DNA of 64,000 nucleotides from contig JACKOF010000001.1 of assembly GCA_024234435.1 (NCBI GenBank), positions 620,001 to 684,000 of the forward strand, read 5' to 3'. The notes below the pieces were generated by a model. It was not told the origin of the DNA. It saw only the letters and a program-made list of their open reading frames with translations, and made no database searches. Positions 18,803-28,812 of this stretch are shown here, one piece after another. Both the position numbers and the translations under genes were made by a program. Numbering within the stretch: position 1 is the first letter of the stretch; each line of letters starts with the position of its first letter. The DNA comes from Pseudomonadales bacterium (GTDB lineage: Bacteria; Pseudomonadota; Gammaproteobacteria; Pseudomonadales; Porticoccaceae).

Positions 18803-19891
18803 ATGAACGATTTTGCTGCCGTTATACCTGTTGAGTCTATCGACGCTCAATGGTTGACAAAGGTGTTTTCTAAAGCGGGTTACCTTAAAGATGGTGAGGT
18901 TACCAGCGTTACAAAAGAGCCTTGTGGCACCGGTCAGCTGGGAGACTCGTTCCGTTTCAACCTCACCTACAGCGTACCTTTAGCTGGCCCTTCCACTATT
19001 GTGGGGAAGTTTCCATCAGTTGACAAAACAAGCCGTGAGTTCGGACGTGATTCTGGCTATTACAGTAATGAAATTAAGTTTTATAACGAGCTGGAGCCGC
19101 ACCTTTCTGTAGAGGTGGCCAAGGTTATTCACGGCGCAATAGCTGACAACCAAACCGACTTTATTCTTTTGATGGAAGACTTGGCCCCTGCGCGTGGCGT
19201 TGATCAGTTGAAAGGGTGCACAGCAGATGAAGCTGCACTGGTTATGGAACAGGCCGCTGCATTTCATGCGGGAAGCTGGGGTAATCCTGAATGGCTAAAT
19301 ATCAGCGAGTGGCAAAAGGGCGTGCTGACTATTTACGATAATGTTACAGATTCTTTTGGTGAAATCATCAAGAATTTTCCTGAAATTGCAGGAGATCTGG
19401 TGCCTGAGGCTGACCTGGCCGAAGCATCCAAGTTAATACCGTACGCCGATGTCTGGAAACGAGTGTTCAATGATCCACAATGCTTATGGCATAGCGATTT
19501 GCGCGCTGATAATGTGCTTTTTGATGCGCAGGATGGTAAGCGGCCTGTCGTTGTTCTTGATTGGCAGGGGTTGGCTTTTGGTCGGGGCACGATGGATATC
19601 GCGCTTTATATTGGTACGAGTATGACAACAGAAGATCGCCGCGCTCATGAACGTGATTTGGTTACTCATTACCATAATGCGATGAAGGCTTACGGAGTAA
19701 CCGATTACGACGCGGAGCAGTGCTGGAATGATTACAGAATGCATTCTATCTATGGTTTGCAAGTTGGTACTTTTGGATTTGGTGCGGTAAAACGTACAGC
19801 GCGCGGTGATGAAATGTGGAAGTCGTGGATAGAGCGCACGGCTGCTCAGGTACGTGATCTGGATGGCTATTCGGTGCTTAAAGCGTTCTGA
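18803..19891 (+). CDS. APH-fold phosphotransferase (ecdysteroid-kinase-like)
   Basis: A 362-residue kinase-fold protein. It has a GTGQLGDSFRF glycine-rich loop (about 42-52), LLMEDLAP hinge, catalytic loop LWHSDLRADNVLFD (about 229-242) and metal-binding VVLDWQG (about 250-256), the Brenner-type motif of the aminoglycoside-phosphotransferase superfamily. Relatives phosphorylate small hydroxylated molecules such as steroids. It lies directly before a TetR regulator and a TonB receptor, which suggests a catabolic substrate rather than antibiotic resistance. Confidence 0.82.
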   Translation: MNDFAAVIPVESIDAQWLTKVFSKAGYLKDGEVTSVTKEPCGTGQLGDSFRFNLTYSVPLAGPSTIVGKFPSVDKTSREFGRDSGYYSNEIKFYNELEPHLSVEVAKVIHGAIADNQTDFILLMEDLAPARGVDQLKGCTADEAALVMEQAAAFHAGSWGNPEWLNISEWQKGVLTIYDNVTDSFGEIIKNFPEIAGDLVPEADLAEASKLIPYADVWKRVFNDPQCLWHSDLRADNVLFDAQDGKRPVVVLDWQGLAFGRGTMDIALYIGTSMTTEDRRAHERDLVTHYHNAMKAYGVTDYDAEQCWNDYRMHSIYGLQVGTFGFGAVKRTARGDEMWKSWIERTAAQVRDLDGYSVLKAF

Positions 19892-19946
19892 TTTTTGCCA
19901 ATTTGACTACCAGATTAGGTAGTGATGGAAATGACTCGGGAATTCA

Positions 19947-21200
19947 ATGGCCTCTATCGATAACAACGACGCGCTGGTTAATCGGGTGCTGGATCTGTCC
20001 CTGGATGCCGTGAGCCGCTCCGGTCTTGATGGGTTTTCTATCAGAAATATCGCCAGTGAAGCCGGGTGCTCTGTTACGCCGATCTCCCGAAGGTTCGAAA
20101 CCAAAGCAGACCTTTTGTTGGCTGTTCAAAATCATGCGTATGGGGAAGAGCTCAAATTCCATCGAAACCTTGCTGCAGAACTTGAGAGCATGCCCCTGAG
20201 TTATGAGAATCTGGTAGAAGTTCTTATTTTATATATTGAAAAACGCACGAAGTTTAAAACCGCTCGGTTTTGGTCAGAAGTATTATTGAAGCTGGAGCCA
20301 GGAGCCTTCTCACGCGATTTATTGCGGCACTGGCATCAAATGCGGGTTAAATTCTGGTCTGATCGCTTAAAGGGTACAGAACGAAGTTTTTCATCTGCTC
20401 TTCCGGAGCTGATAGTGACTTATATCACCATGGAAGAGCTTTTCGCCTATCAACTCTGGCCGAATATACACTACCGAATGCTATTGCAGGAGAACGTTCG
20501 GGCGTTGTTGGCAGGGAGTTTTGGCATTCAGGATAACGCCGTCGAGGGTGATGTTTTTCTTTGGCTCAATAGTGGGGGGGAAGCATTCCCTGAGTTTGAT
20601 AAACACCCGCCTGACGATCTGGCGGAAAAGTTGTTAGAGATAGCTGCGGATGAAATCAAAGAGAAGGGGTTGGGCTCTTTGAGTCAGCGGCGTTTGACGA
20701 AAAAGGCAGGCGTTTCGTCAGCAATGATTGCGTATCACTTTGATAATATGGCGAATTTTGTCAACGAAGCGTTGTGGCACGCTTTGCTGCGAGAGAAGCC
20801 AAGCGAGTTTAATGCTAAGGATTTGAATAGCATTAAGCAAAAAAACAAGGTTGAGTGGGCCAGGGTTTTAAAAAGATTAACCCGCCCAAAAACAGGTAAT
20901 ACCAAAGCCGGCTTTTATTCTGATTATGCAAAGCTCACTGGCCAGGCCTGCCTTTTGGCGTCGCGGCAGGAATCACTTTATCCGCTGATTGAGCATTTGA
21001 GGCGAATTGGTGGGTGGGGAACCTTTAAATCAGGGCAAACATTTTGGCCCGACTCTCTCGTTGTAAAAAGAGGCACGGCAAGCGTATTTGCTGTTTGGAT
21101 GAAAGGCCAGGCTATTTTAAATGAAGCGTTATCAGATTCCGGCATGATCCCTGAGGAGATGTTTTTTTCTGCGGCTGAACTCCTTTTCGAACAAGTTTAA
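19947..21200 (+). CDS. Tandem TetR regulator with two DNA-binding domains in one chain
   Basis: A 417-residue protein with two complete TetR N-terminal domains. The first (about 8-55) has FSIRNIASEAGCSVTPISRRF; the second (about 225-275) has LSQRRLTKKAGVSSAMIAYHF. Each is followed by a helical ligand-domain-like region, so it looks like a duplicated or fused pair. Ordinary TetR proteins are about 200 residues and dimerise; this chain could form the dimer internally. It probably controls the flanking kinase and the TonB receptor. Confidence 0.85.
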   Translation: MASIDNNDALVNRVLDLSLDAVSRSGLDGFSIRNIASEAGCSVTPISRRFETKADLLLAVQNHAYGEELKFHRNLAAELESMPLSYENLVEVLILYIEKRTKFKTARFWSEVLLKLEPGAFSRDLLRHWHQMRVKFWSDRLKGTERSFSSALPELIVTYITMEELFAYQLWPNIHYRMLLQENVRALLAGSFGIQDNAVEGDVFLWLNSGGEAFPEFDKHPPDDLAEKLLEIAADEIKEKGLGSLSQRRLTKKAGVSSAMIAYHFDNMANFVNEALWHALLREKPSEFNAKDLNSIKQKNKVEWARVLKRLTRPKTGNTKAGFYSDYAKLTGQACLLASRQESLYPLIEHLRRIGGWGTFKSGQTFWPDSLVVKRGTASVFAVWMKGQAILNEALSDSGMIPEEMFFSAAELLFEQV

Positions 21201-21623
21201 TCTCTACCTGGCGCTCAGGTATTTCACATTAATTTCTCCGAATAACATCTAAAAACTTATCACCTTATAGATCGTCGTTAAATTATTTTAATATAAAAAT
21301 ATCACTTGGTTAATAATAAATATTATTTGATTGCTATTTAAGTTATTGAAATATAACAATATGAATATTTTTTGTTAAATAAAAAAATCAAGTGGTAGGC
21401 TTGAAGTGAATTATTGTAGCTGCTATTGTCTCGGCTCAATCAGGAGTCGAGCTGCGGTGTGATAAACAGAATTAACATGGCGGCTTCTGGTTACAACAAC
21501 ATGGTCATTCCAAGCACTGGCTAGGTAAAAATCTGCGATCTGGCGCAATTAACGGAGATGGTTAATCAGCGTTGCCAAATAGCAGGTTTTTTAGCTCAAC
21601 AGAAATTATTATGGGGAAGTGTT
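21201..21623. promoter_or_regulatory. A/T-rich promoter region of the TonB receptor gene
   Basis: About 420 bp with no gene. It is strongly A/T-rich around 21230-21400, with a short inverted repeat GTTAT/ATAAC at 21342-21357. This is a plausible place for a TetR operator and the receptor promoter. GGGGAAG at 21612-21618 is the ribosome site that fixes the start at 21624. Confidence 0.5.
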
Positions 21624-23948
21624 ATGTCTCGTTTTGATAACAGCACGAAAAAAAGAATATTCAATCGATCTTTTCTTGTTTCTATGGTTTCGCTTGCGAC
21701 TTTGTCTGTGGCCTCGCCAGGTATGGCCGCGCAAAGAACATCTATTTTGGAGGAAGTGGTTGTCACTGCACAAAAGCGTGAGCAATCCGCCGACGACGTC
21801 GGTGTTGCCATTTCGGCCTTCTCGGGCGACCAGATGGAAGCGCTGAACTTTAGCAGTGCCGCTGACGTATCCATGCAGTCACCTAATGTGGAAATTCGCC
21901 GCCACTTTGTTGGCCGTGGGTTGACCACCAACCTGTTTGTTCGCGGTGTAGGCAATACCGACCTGAACAATGGTGCAGAATCACCCGTTGCAGCTTTTGT
22001 GGATGAGTTCTACATGATTTCCAGCAGCACGGTGGACTTTTCTTTATTTGATATGGAAAGAACCGAGGTTCTTAAGGGGCCGCAGGGTACACTTTTTGGA
22101 CGTAACGCCACCGGCGGAGCTTTCTCTTTCGTGACTCAAAAGCCTGAAGAAGAGTTTGGAGCATATGTCGAAGGTACTGCGGGCACGGACGGCATTCTGG
22201 GGGGCGAAGTTCGCCTGAATATGCCGGTTAGCGATGATCTAAAGCTTCGTTTCAGCGCTTATCATGACAGCCATGACGGTTTTACCGAAAACAACTATCC
22301 AGGACAAAGTGATTTTCGGGAGTCGGGTTTCGAAGCTTACCGAGGTCAAGCGTTATACCAGGTGAACGATAGCTGGGAAACACTGCTTAAAGTAGAATAC
22401 GGCAAGGCCGAAGGTCACTTGGTGGGCGATAACCTGAACCCAATGATGAAATCAGGTGATGATATTGTTTTTGCCGCGACAACCTTAACGGGGCTATCTA
22501 AAGATTCTGACCCGTTTGATGTTGCCCATAACAGTAAGGACTGGGCAGAGAACGATGTAACTCATTACCTGTGGACCAACACTTGGGATACTGACAACTT
22601 CACCGTTACTTCAATTACCGGTTATCTGGATCAGGATTACGTTCTGACAGAAGACTGCGATGCTTCTGCCTTGAGCGTCTGCAACTTCAACGGGTTCTAT
22701 GAATCTGAGCACTGGTCGCAAGAGGTCAGGCTTAACGGCAGCACAGAATCACTTAATTGGACGGTTGGTGCCTACTATATGAAGCAGGATGCCGACGGCG
22801 GCTATAACTTTAATGCTTTCAACGGCCTCCTTGCGCTTCTTGATCCATCGTTCCCAGCTAACGCCGGTGCGTTGCAGCACTCAGTTTTCGAGACCGAAGT
22901 GGAGACTTACGCAATCTTTGGCCAGTTGGAATACTCCCTGACTGATACGGTAACCCTGATCGGCGGCCTGCGCCTGCAAAAAGACAAGAAAGATTTCCAA
23001 CAGCAGGACGCGCAGATAGCGGTGCTGGTTGACGATTTTGACTTTGATGGGCCGCGCAGTTTCACCTCAGCTAACCTGACACCAATCCTGGTAGGTGGCA
23101 ACGAAATACTGCTTGCTCCTGTCAATGACTTCACGCCGGCCACCGCAGGTAGTCTTACCGAACTGGATGAAGACGGAGTGAGTGGCACGTTGCAGCTCAA
23201 CTGGCAACCAACGGATGACTCTTTGTATTACGCTTCATTCAGACGCGGCATCAAGGCAGGCGGTTTTAATGTAGGGGTTGTTCCGCTCGGCCTAGCCGCT
23301 AATCAGTGGGGCTATGATCAGGAGAAACTGGATGCCTACGAGATCGGCGCCAAATTGCAATTAACAGAGAGTATGCGTCTGAACGCAGCGACCTTCTACT
23401 ACGATTACAAGGATTATCAGGCGCTGAGCTTTCAGAACCTGGGGCAGTTCTTTGTAAACCGTCCAGCCACCATTACAGGCCTGGAGGTTGAACTTTTTGC
23501 CAATCCAATAGAAGGCCTGGATATTATCCTGGGAGCCAGCTTCCTGGACACTGAAGTAGAAGATGTGCAGAGAGGTGTATTGGTCTCAACAGTTGAAGAC
23601 AGGGAAATGGGTGAGGCGCCCGCCAAGACCGCGAACCTGGTCGTTCGCTACGAGTGGCCGGTAGCAAATGGCTATCTTTCTGTACAGATTGATGGCAACT
23701 ATGTCGGCGAAAGATTCGGGGATATTCTCAATCAGACAGCGGCCACACTGCAGTCATATTCAATCTGGAACAGTAATATTACCTACACTGCAGAAGACGA
23801 TAAGTTTTTTGCCAAACTTTGGGTAAGAAATCTCAATGATAAGGAAGTTGCTACCTACCGTATTGAAATTACCGATCTTCTCGATTACGGACAGGATAAC
23901 TTTGCAGAACCCAGGACTGCCGGTTTAACTGTTGGCTATCACTTTTAG
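21624..23948 (+). CDS. TonB-dependent outer-membrane receptor
   Basis: A 774-residue receptor. After a signal peptide (about 1-36) come the TonB-box-like EEVVVTAQKRE, a plug domain with VLKGPQGTLFGRNATGGA and a 22-strand barrel ending in the C-terminal aromatic TVGYHF. The sequence type is that of receptors from sphingomonads and marine gammaproteobacteria taking up hydrophobic organic substrates, not the classic siderophore type. The start was moved from 21558 to ATG 21624 because of the GGGGAAG site and correct signal-peptide length. Neighbouring kinase and DUF7064 genes suggest it imports their substrate. Confidence 0.92.
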   Translation: MSRFDNSTKKRIFNRSFLVSMVSLATLSVASPGMAAQRTSILEEVVVTAQKREQSADDVGVAISAFSGDQMEALNFSSAADVSMQSPNVEIRRHFVGRGLTTNLFVRGVGNTDLNNGAESPVAAFVDEFYMISSSTVDFSLFDMERTEVLKGPQGTLFGRNATGGAFSFVTQKPEEEFGAYVEGTAGTDGILGGEVRLNMPVSDDLKLRFSAYHDSHDGFTENNYPGQSDFRESGFEAYRGQALYQVNDSWETLLKVEYGKAEGHLVGDNLNPMMKSGDDIVFAATTLTGLSKDSDPFDVAHNSKDWAENDVTHYLWTNTWDTDNFTVTSITGYLDQDYVLTEDCDASALSVCNFNGFYESEHWSQEVRLNGSTESLNWTVGAYYMKQDADGGYNFNAFNGLLALLDPSFPANAGALQHSVFETEVETYAIFGQLEYSLTDTVTLIGGLRLQKDKKDFQQQDAQIAVLVDDFDFDGPRSFTSANLTPILVGGNEILLAPVNDFTPATAGSLTELDEDGVSGTLQLNWQPTDDSLYYASFRRGIKAGGFNVGVVPLGLAANQWGYDQEKLDAYEIGAKLQLTESMRLNAATFYYDYKDYQALSFQNLGQFFVNRPATITGLEVELFANPIEGLDIILGASFLDTEVEDVQRGVLVSTVEDREMGEAPAKTANLVVRYEWPVANGYLSVQIDGNYVGERFGDILNQTAATLQSYSIWNSNITYTAEDDKFFAKLWVRNLNDKEVATYRIEITDLLDYGQDNFAEPRTAGLTVGYHF

Positions 23949-24058
23949 CCGCTTTTAAAGGGGAGTGCCTTTGGGGCCGAGTTGGTCCCAAAGGTTAGTA
24001 GATATACAATCCTTGGTATTTCCAAATACCTAACAAGAATGATTACTAGGAGCCATTG

Positions 24059-24997
24059 ATGCTTAACAATATAACTTCAGATATAAAACCCTGTAACCCT
24101 GACGATGAGAATCGGCATGATCTTTCCTCATTGCCCGGCACGCGTGAAGCGGTAGTTTATATGCTGCCTTTGCCTGAGTATGACTGTGCGGGAATTATTT
24201 ACACGTGGGTTGATTGTGAAGGTAAGGCCGGTTCATCTATGTCGTTTTTCGGGCCGGGTATTGGTGAGAAAATTGATGAGCGTGTTGATCAGGTAGATGT
24301 GCCATCTACGATGGATTTTTATAATTGGGATGTCGGTGGTCTAAAGCTGGAAATTGATACACCTTTTGAAACCGCTAACGTCTCTTACCGGGGCAAACGC
24401 ATCGAACTGGATTTCAGGTTTGAAGCAACACATCCGGCTTATCCATTTAGCGCTTTTAGAAAAGGCTGCCCACCTTATTACGCCATTGATCGCACCGAGC
24501 AACATGGACGTATAAAAGGTAATTTTAAAATAGATGGCAAGGAATATGCGCTGGATACCTTTTGCCAGCGGGATCGTTCATGGGGGCCGCGTATCTGGGG
24601 CTTGAATCAACATTATAAATGGTTTCATGCCACTACCGAGAGTACGGCGGTACACTTTTTTGAAATGCAGTCATTCGGACGAGTTCATCAGCTCGGCTAT
24701 GTCTTTAAAGAAGGTCATATGGCAGAAATTACCTCTCTTAAATATGACTTTGTTTTTGATGACGATATGCACCACACATCTATTTATGTGGTTATCGAAG
24801 ATTCTTCGAATCGAACCACAACCTTACAGTGCAAAACCATTGCGAAGTTTGTTTACCCTGTTGATCCCATGATTCAACTGAATGAATCAGCAACAGCGGT
24901 AGAGATAGAAGGCGAAAAAGGATCGGGGTGGTGCGAGTTTTGCTGGAATAAGAATTATCTGGATTTCGCCAAACAGCATATCGAATACGCCAACTGA
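24059..24997 (+). CDS. DUF7064/hydroxyneurosporene-synthase-like protein, copy 1
   Basis: A 312-residue beta-rich protein. It has a central FCQRDRSWGPRIWGLNQH motif (about 168-185), matched by KSWGPRNDWGNRG in the next gene, so the two are paralogues. The fold resembles lipocalin-like CrtC/tyrosinase-related hydratases, in which this region lines the active site. No signal peptide. The ATG 24059 follows TAGGAG. I infer a role in handling a terpenoid or steroid-like compound, from context only. Confidence 0.68.
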   Translation: MLNNITSDIKPCNPDDENRHDLSSLPGTREAVVYMLPLPEYDCAGIIYTWVDCEGKAGSSMSFFGPGIGEKIDERVDQVDVPSTMDFYNWDVGGLKLEIDTPFETANVSYRGKRIELDFRFEATHPAYPFSAFRKGCPPYYAIDRTEQHGRIKGNFKIDGKEYALDTFCQRDRSWGPRIWGLNQHYKWFHATTESTAVHFFEMQSFGRVHQLGYVFKEGHMAEITSLKYDFVFDDDMHHTSIYVVIEDSSNRTTTLQCKTIAKFVYPVDPMIQLNESATAVEIEGEKGSGWCEFCWNKNYLDFAKQHIEYAN

Positions 24998-25018
24998 GTT
25001 ATCGGCTGAGTAATAACA

Positions 25019-25990
25019 ATGATTACGCTAGACGATTTTAATTTTCATGAGCGAGACCCAAATGACCGCACGTGGACAGAAACGCTGTTTATTATTTTTT
25101 CAAATGCAGAACATGCGGTAAGCGGAAACCTGTACTGTGTTGCCCGCCCTAATATGGGGGTGTTGCACAGCTCTATTGAAATTCATAGAGGGTTTTGTTT
25201 TCAGCCCTGGCAGATAGACCACAACGATGCCCAGATGCATTTGCCCTGTCCTGAAGATTACTCTGATTTCACGTTGGAAAACGGATTGCGCTTCAAAGCT
25301 CATAGCGCTTCTGAGCTTGAGTGGCATTACAAATCGCTGGATGGTCATTGCGAAGTGGATCTTGCGTTCAAGGCAGTATGTCCGCTGATTGATACCCATG
25401 ATCCCCAAGATAATCCTCTGGCGGGGCAAGCCAAGGTCAAGGGTTACGATGGTTGGAACAACGGCCATATGGAAGGCAAGGGGCGGACGACCGGACGTTT
25501 GTTGTTGCACGGTACGGAGTATAGTATCGACTGTGTTGACGGTATTAACAAAAGCTGGGGTCCCCGAAATGATTGGGGTAACAGGGGCGCTACCTGGGTA
25601 CACATTGATCTGGGTGAGGATTTAAACGCCTTTCTCGTGCTGGACGTCGATTTTGAAAACAAGGAAATGGTGTATGGCCCATTTCGGTATGGTTACATCG
25701 CTCAAGGGGGCGTACGGCGGCCTATTGTCAATGCGACGATGACGGCGGAGCGAATGGATATGCTGGTCACTCGGGCAATTGTTGAAATGGAAGATAGTAA
25801 CGGCGACACCTTTTGTGCAAGGGGTACTACCATCGCTGGCGCTCCCTGGTATAACTTTAATCCGGCAACCTGCGGATTTCAGACCCTAATGCGCTGGGAG
25901 AGCGGTAATCTCTCGGGCTATAGTCATATTGCTGATTTTGTGGGGCATGGATTCCTTTCCAGGGGTATGGCGGATAAATTTTCAGTTTAA
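25019..25990 (+). CDS. DUF7064/hydroxyneurosporene-synthase-like protein, copy 2
   Basis: A 323-residue paralogue of the preceding gene, 21 bp downstream. Shared landmarks are DFNFHERDPNDR at the N-terminus, KGRTTGRLLLHGTEYSIDC, KSWGPRNDWG (about 178-187) and a C-terminal beta-rich half. Both copies in one operon suggest a heteromer or successive steps on related substrates. The biochemical function is unknown. Confidence 0.68.
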   Translation: MITLDDFNFHERDPNDRTWTETLFIIFSNAEHAVSGNLYCVARPNMGVLHSSIEIHRGFCFQPWQIDHNDAQMHLPCPEDYSDFTLENGLRFKAHSASELEWHYKSLDGHCEVDLAFKAVCPLIDTHDPQDNPLAGQAKVKGYDGWNNGHMEGKGRTTGRLLLHGTEYSIDCVDGINKSWGPRNDWGNRGATWVHIDLGEDLNAFLVLDVDFENKEMVYGPFRYGYIAQGGVRRPIVNATMTAERMDMLVTRAIVEMEDSNGDTFCARGTTIAGAPWYNFNPATCGFQTLMRWESGNLSGYSHIADFVGHGFLSRGMADKFSV

Positions 25991-26044
25991 AAAAAATAAA
26001 TAAAATACTAATAAAGAACAACTATTCCATAAGGCTTGTTTGTT

Positions 26045-27274
26045 ATGACCGCACTAGAACGATTGAAGACGAGTGATATTCGTGAATCTCCCAGTGATGC
26101 ACTGATTGAGCAAATTCGAGATAAGTATCCAACAGAAAAAGAAGTTGATGCTGTATTTACCCGCAAAATGCAGCGTCGTAATGGGCCGCCCTTTCAGCAG
26201 TTAACTCTGGATCGTTTGGTCAGTGGTGCGAAGCAACTGATAGAAGCCAACCTTGGTTATGAGGTGGGTATTTCCGAAGCCAAATGGTTGTCCGGAGGTG
26301 CTTCAAAACTGCAAGCTGTTTTCGTATTGCAGTGGCGAGGTGCTGACGGCAAGGGTAATGAAGCAGCCAAAATGGTACTCCGTACAGAGCCTGCAGCCTC
26401 AATTACCGAATCAAGCCGATTGCGTGAATTTGAGGTACTTAAAGCAGTAGAGGGTGTCATTCCTGCCCCCGAGGTCTATTGGGTAGATGAGGATGGAAGC
26501 TATTTGCCATACCCCGGCATCATTATGGGGTTTTGTAACGGCGTTGCTAAACCCTCTCACGATGCAGACAAAGTATCTGGTCTCGGTCAGAATTACGGCC
26601 CGGAATTACGGCAGAAACTAGCCCCACAATTTGTCGAGTTGCTAGCCAGATTGCACACGCTGGATAGCGCACATTTCGAGTGTCTGGAACATTATGACAG
26701 GCCTGTGGCTGGCTCCAATGAAGCTGTCATTAAGCAGGTTAATTATCTTCGCAGGATGTGGGAGGAAGACCGGATAGAGGAAGAGCCGATTATGGACGTT
26801 GTCTATAAATGGCTGATCAAGCATGCGCCTCCCATTGACCACGTTTCCCTGATCCACGGCGATTACCGCAATGGCAACTTTCTGTTTAATGAGGATTCCG
26901 GGGAAATTACCACTTGGCTGGACTGGGAGGGCGCGGTTCTGGGTGATCGGCACCGGGACCTTACTTATGCAACCCTGGATACTTTTGGGCATATCGCAGA
27001 AGACGGTGAAACCCTTCTGGCTTCCGGCATGATGTCCAGCGAAGAGTTGTTTGCTGCTTATGAGAAAGCTTCCGGTTTGAAGGTTGACCCGGTGCGACTG
27101 ACTTACTACAGCGTATACAACCGTTACCTGTTGCTCACTCTGATTATGGGGTCATCGGCGCGTTCTTCCTATGGCGCCCGAACCCATCAAGATGTACTAA
27201 CAAACTATCTCACCGGTTTGGGCTATCAGAACTTGTCCGAGCTCTGCGACTTCTTTAAGGAGGTGACACAATGA
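26045..27274 (+). CDS. APH-family phosphotransferase, LvaA/ACAD10-like
   Basis: A 409-residue kinase-fold protein. Key motifs are WLSGGASKLQAVF (glycine-rich loop, about 77-90), LIHGDYRNGNFLF (catalytic loop, about 270-282) and TWLDWEGAVLGDRHRDL (metal-binding). In this subfamily LvaA and ACAD10/11 phosphorylate 4-hydroxyacyl-CoAs for removal by beta-oxidation-like steps. The ATG at 26045 is preferred over TTG 26036. The stop overlaps the next start by 4 bp, so the two proteins are made together. Confidence 0.8.
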   Translation: MTALERLKTSDIRESPSDALIEQIRDKYPTEKEVDAVFTRKMQRRNGPPFQQLTLDRLVSGAKQLIEANLGYEVGISEAKWLSGGASKLQAVFVLQWRGADGKGNEAAKMVLRTEPAASITESSRLREFEVLKAVEGVIPAPEVYWVDEDGSYLPYPGIIMGFCNGVAKPSHDADKVSGLGQNYGPELRQKLAPQFVELLARLHTLDSAHFECLEHYDRPVAGSNEAVIKQVNYLRRMWEEDRIEEEPIMDVVYKWLIKHAPPIDHVSLIHGDYRNGNFLFNEDSGEITTWLDWEGAVLGDRHRDLTYATLDTFGHIAEDGETLLASGMMSSEELFAAYEKASGLKVDPVRLTYYSVYNRYLLLTLIMGSSARSSYGARTHQDVLTNYLTGLGYQNLSELCDFFKEVTQ

Positions 27275-27798
27275 TTCAGACATTTGATACCCAGCTGGAA
27301 GTTTCACTGCGCGCGCTGCGTGAAGTGGTTGCTCCCGCATTGGAAAATGCCGAGAGCCACGTTGTGGAACAGTTTAATCTTGCCTTAGCAACATTGGATT
27401 TTACTCGTCAACGGCTGCCGTATGCGCGCAGTTTTCACCGTTCGGAATTGCAGCACTTTATGGAGTTCTCTGCTGATGTTCGTGAAGTTATTGATGCAGA
27501 TCGCCCGGATATTGCGCAGCAACTGAAGAATACTGAAGAAGAGGGGAGTAAACAGTTAGCAAGTCCTGAAGCCGAGGTTGAAGACTACCTGATGGTCAGC
27601 CGCCAATTACGCGAGCTTATTGCGGAAGCGACTCAATGTTCAAATGGCAAGCCTTATGAAAAGCAACTGGACACTCTGATTTTGCAGCGGCAAAAAGATT
27701 TTTTCCCGGCGCAAAGAAGTTGGTGTCAACCTTTGGGGCTTGATACCAAACCGGATGAATTGCCAACAATGGACGAGGCCATTAGTGGCGCGTATTAG
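27271..27798 (+). CDS. Small helical protein coupled to the phosphotransferase, LvaB-like partner candidate
   Basis: A 175-residue, almost entirely helical protein. It starts in an ATGA overlap with the kinase gene. The opening LEVSLRALREVVAPALEN resembles the N-terminus of the small DUF6285-type partners of APH kinases (LvaB is needed with LvaA), but the rest is longer and I cannot confirm the family. The coupling implies a stoichiometric complex with the kinase. Confidence 0.6.
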   Translation: MIQTFDTQLEVSLRALREVVAPALENAESHVVEQFNLALATLDFTRQRLPYARSFHRSELQHFMEFSADVREVIDADRPDIAQQLKNTEEEGSKQLASPEAEVEDYLMVSRQLRELIAEATQCSNGKPYEKQLDTLILQRQKDFFPAQRSWCQPLGLDTKPDELPTMDEAISGAY

Positions 27799-27929
27799 GG
27801 CTAATTTTTATTTCCTTACCTTTCCTTACCAACGCTGTATCTTAAGACGGTCGCCCGTAGCGGTTAGCGCAGGTTACGGCCACCGGTTCTTGTAACCCGA
27901 CGCGTAAAAACATGGAGAATGTGATAACA

Positions 27930-28223
27930 ATGAGTGCCAATATTATTCTTGAAATTAAAGCTTCTACCGGGAAAATTGAAGAAGTAAAAGACTTCTTTCG
28001 CGAAATTCTTCCAGCGACACGCCTTTACGAGGGTTATATCAGTCTCGACGTTCTCCAAAACCTGGACGACCCAACCGAGCTGGTCATTTCGGAATGCTGG
28101 GAGAGTCGTGAGGCCTATCAGCAATATTTTAATTGGCGAGCTGAAACTGGCGTGTTTGAAAAGCTCGCTTCAATGATCGAAGGCGTGCCCAAGGTTCGAT
28201 TTTTAGAAAATACTGGTATCTAA
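27930..28223 (+). CDS. Antibiotic biosynthesis monooxygenase (ABM) domain protein
   Basis: A 97-residue ferredoxin-like ABM domain: ILEIKASTGKIEEVKDFF, the central LYEGYISLDVLQNLDDPTEL and SECWESREAYQQYF. Family members (YgiN-like) are dimeric cofactor-independent monooxygenases or quinone-handling proteins. ATG 27930 with GGAGA upstream is preferred to the ATG at 27912. It ends the catabolic cluster. Confidence 0.85.
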   Translation: MSANIILEIKASTGKIEEVKDFFREILPATRLYEGYISLDVLQNLDDPTELVISECWESREAYQQYFNWRAETGVFEKLASMIEGVPKVRFLENTGI

Positions 28224-28812
28224 CTCTCGCTTCAGGAGAGGCTGCTGGATTCAGTATGCAATCAATGGTGCCGGGGTGCTTTACCGTAACACCGAGGGTT
28301 ATGGCTGCGTTGTGGTTGTTTCTGCGTTCAGGAAACCGTTCAGAAACAAGTTATACACGATGTTAGCCATTGACTCGAAAGTTTGTGTTCTATAACGCAT
28401 ATACTTATCCCACATATACCTATCCCGAAAAGGCTACTAACTAGTAGCTGTATTGTTTGAAGACCTACTAATCTGGTGCGAACGCCACTCTATATTCCAA
28501 AACATAAATCCGCCAAACGCATTTGGCTGGCAACAAAACATTTACGCCTCTCCTCAAAACACCAAAGTCCTCGCTATTGATAGTATTTGGTAAGTTTGGT
28601 TGATTCCTCTGTTGCAATGTTATTCTCGCTAAGTGGGTATCGCAGTCAGCGACCAGCTGAACAATAGGAAATCCAGGGCATCGCTCTAGGCTTAAGGCTA
28701 GAAGCCTAATGAGGTTGCGCAAATATTAAGTTTTTTGAGCGGTGTGTTTGTGACGAGACTTATAAAGAGGGGCGTTGATGGGAGGGTAAAACTTTCGGTC
28801 TATTATGCGTCT

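Noticed and set aside
28468..28722. Leftward 84-codon frame before the tRNA remnant
   Set aside because: No start site, no domain and composition like non-coding DNA.
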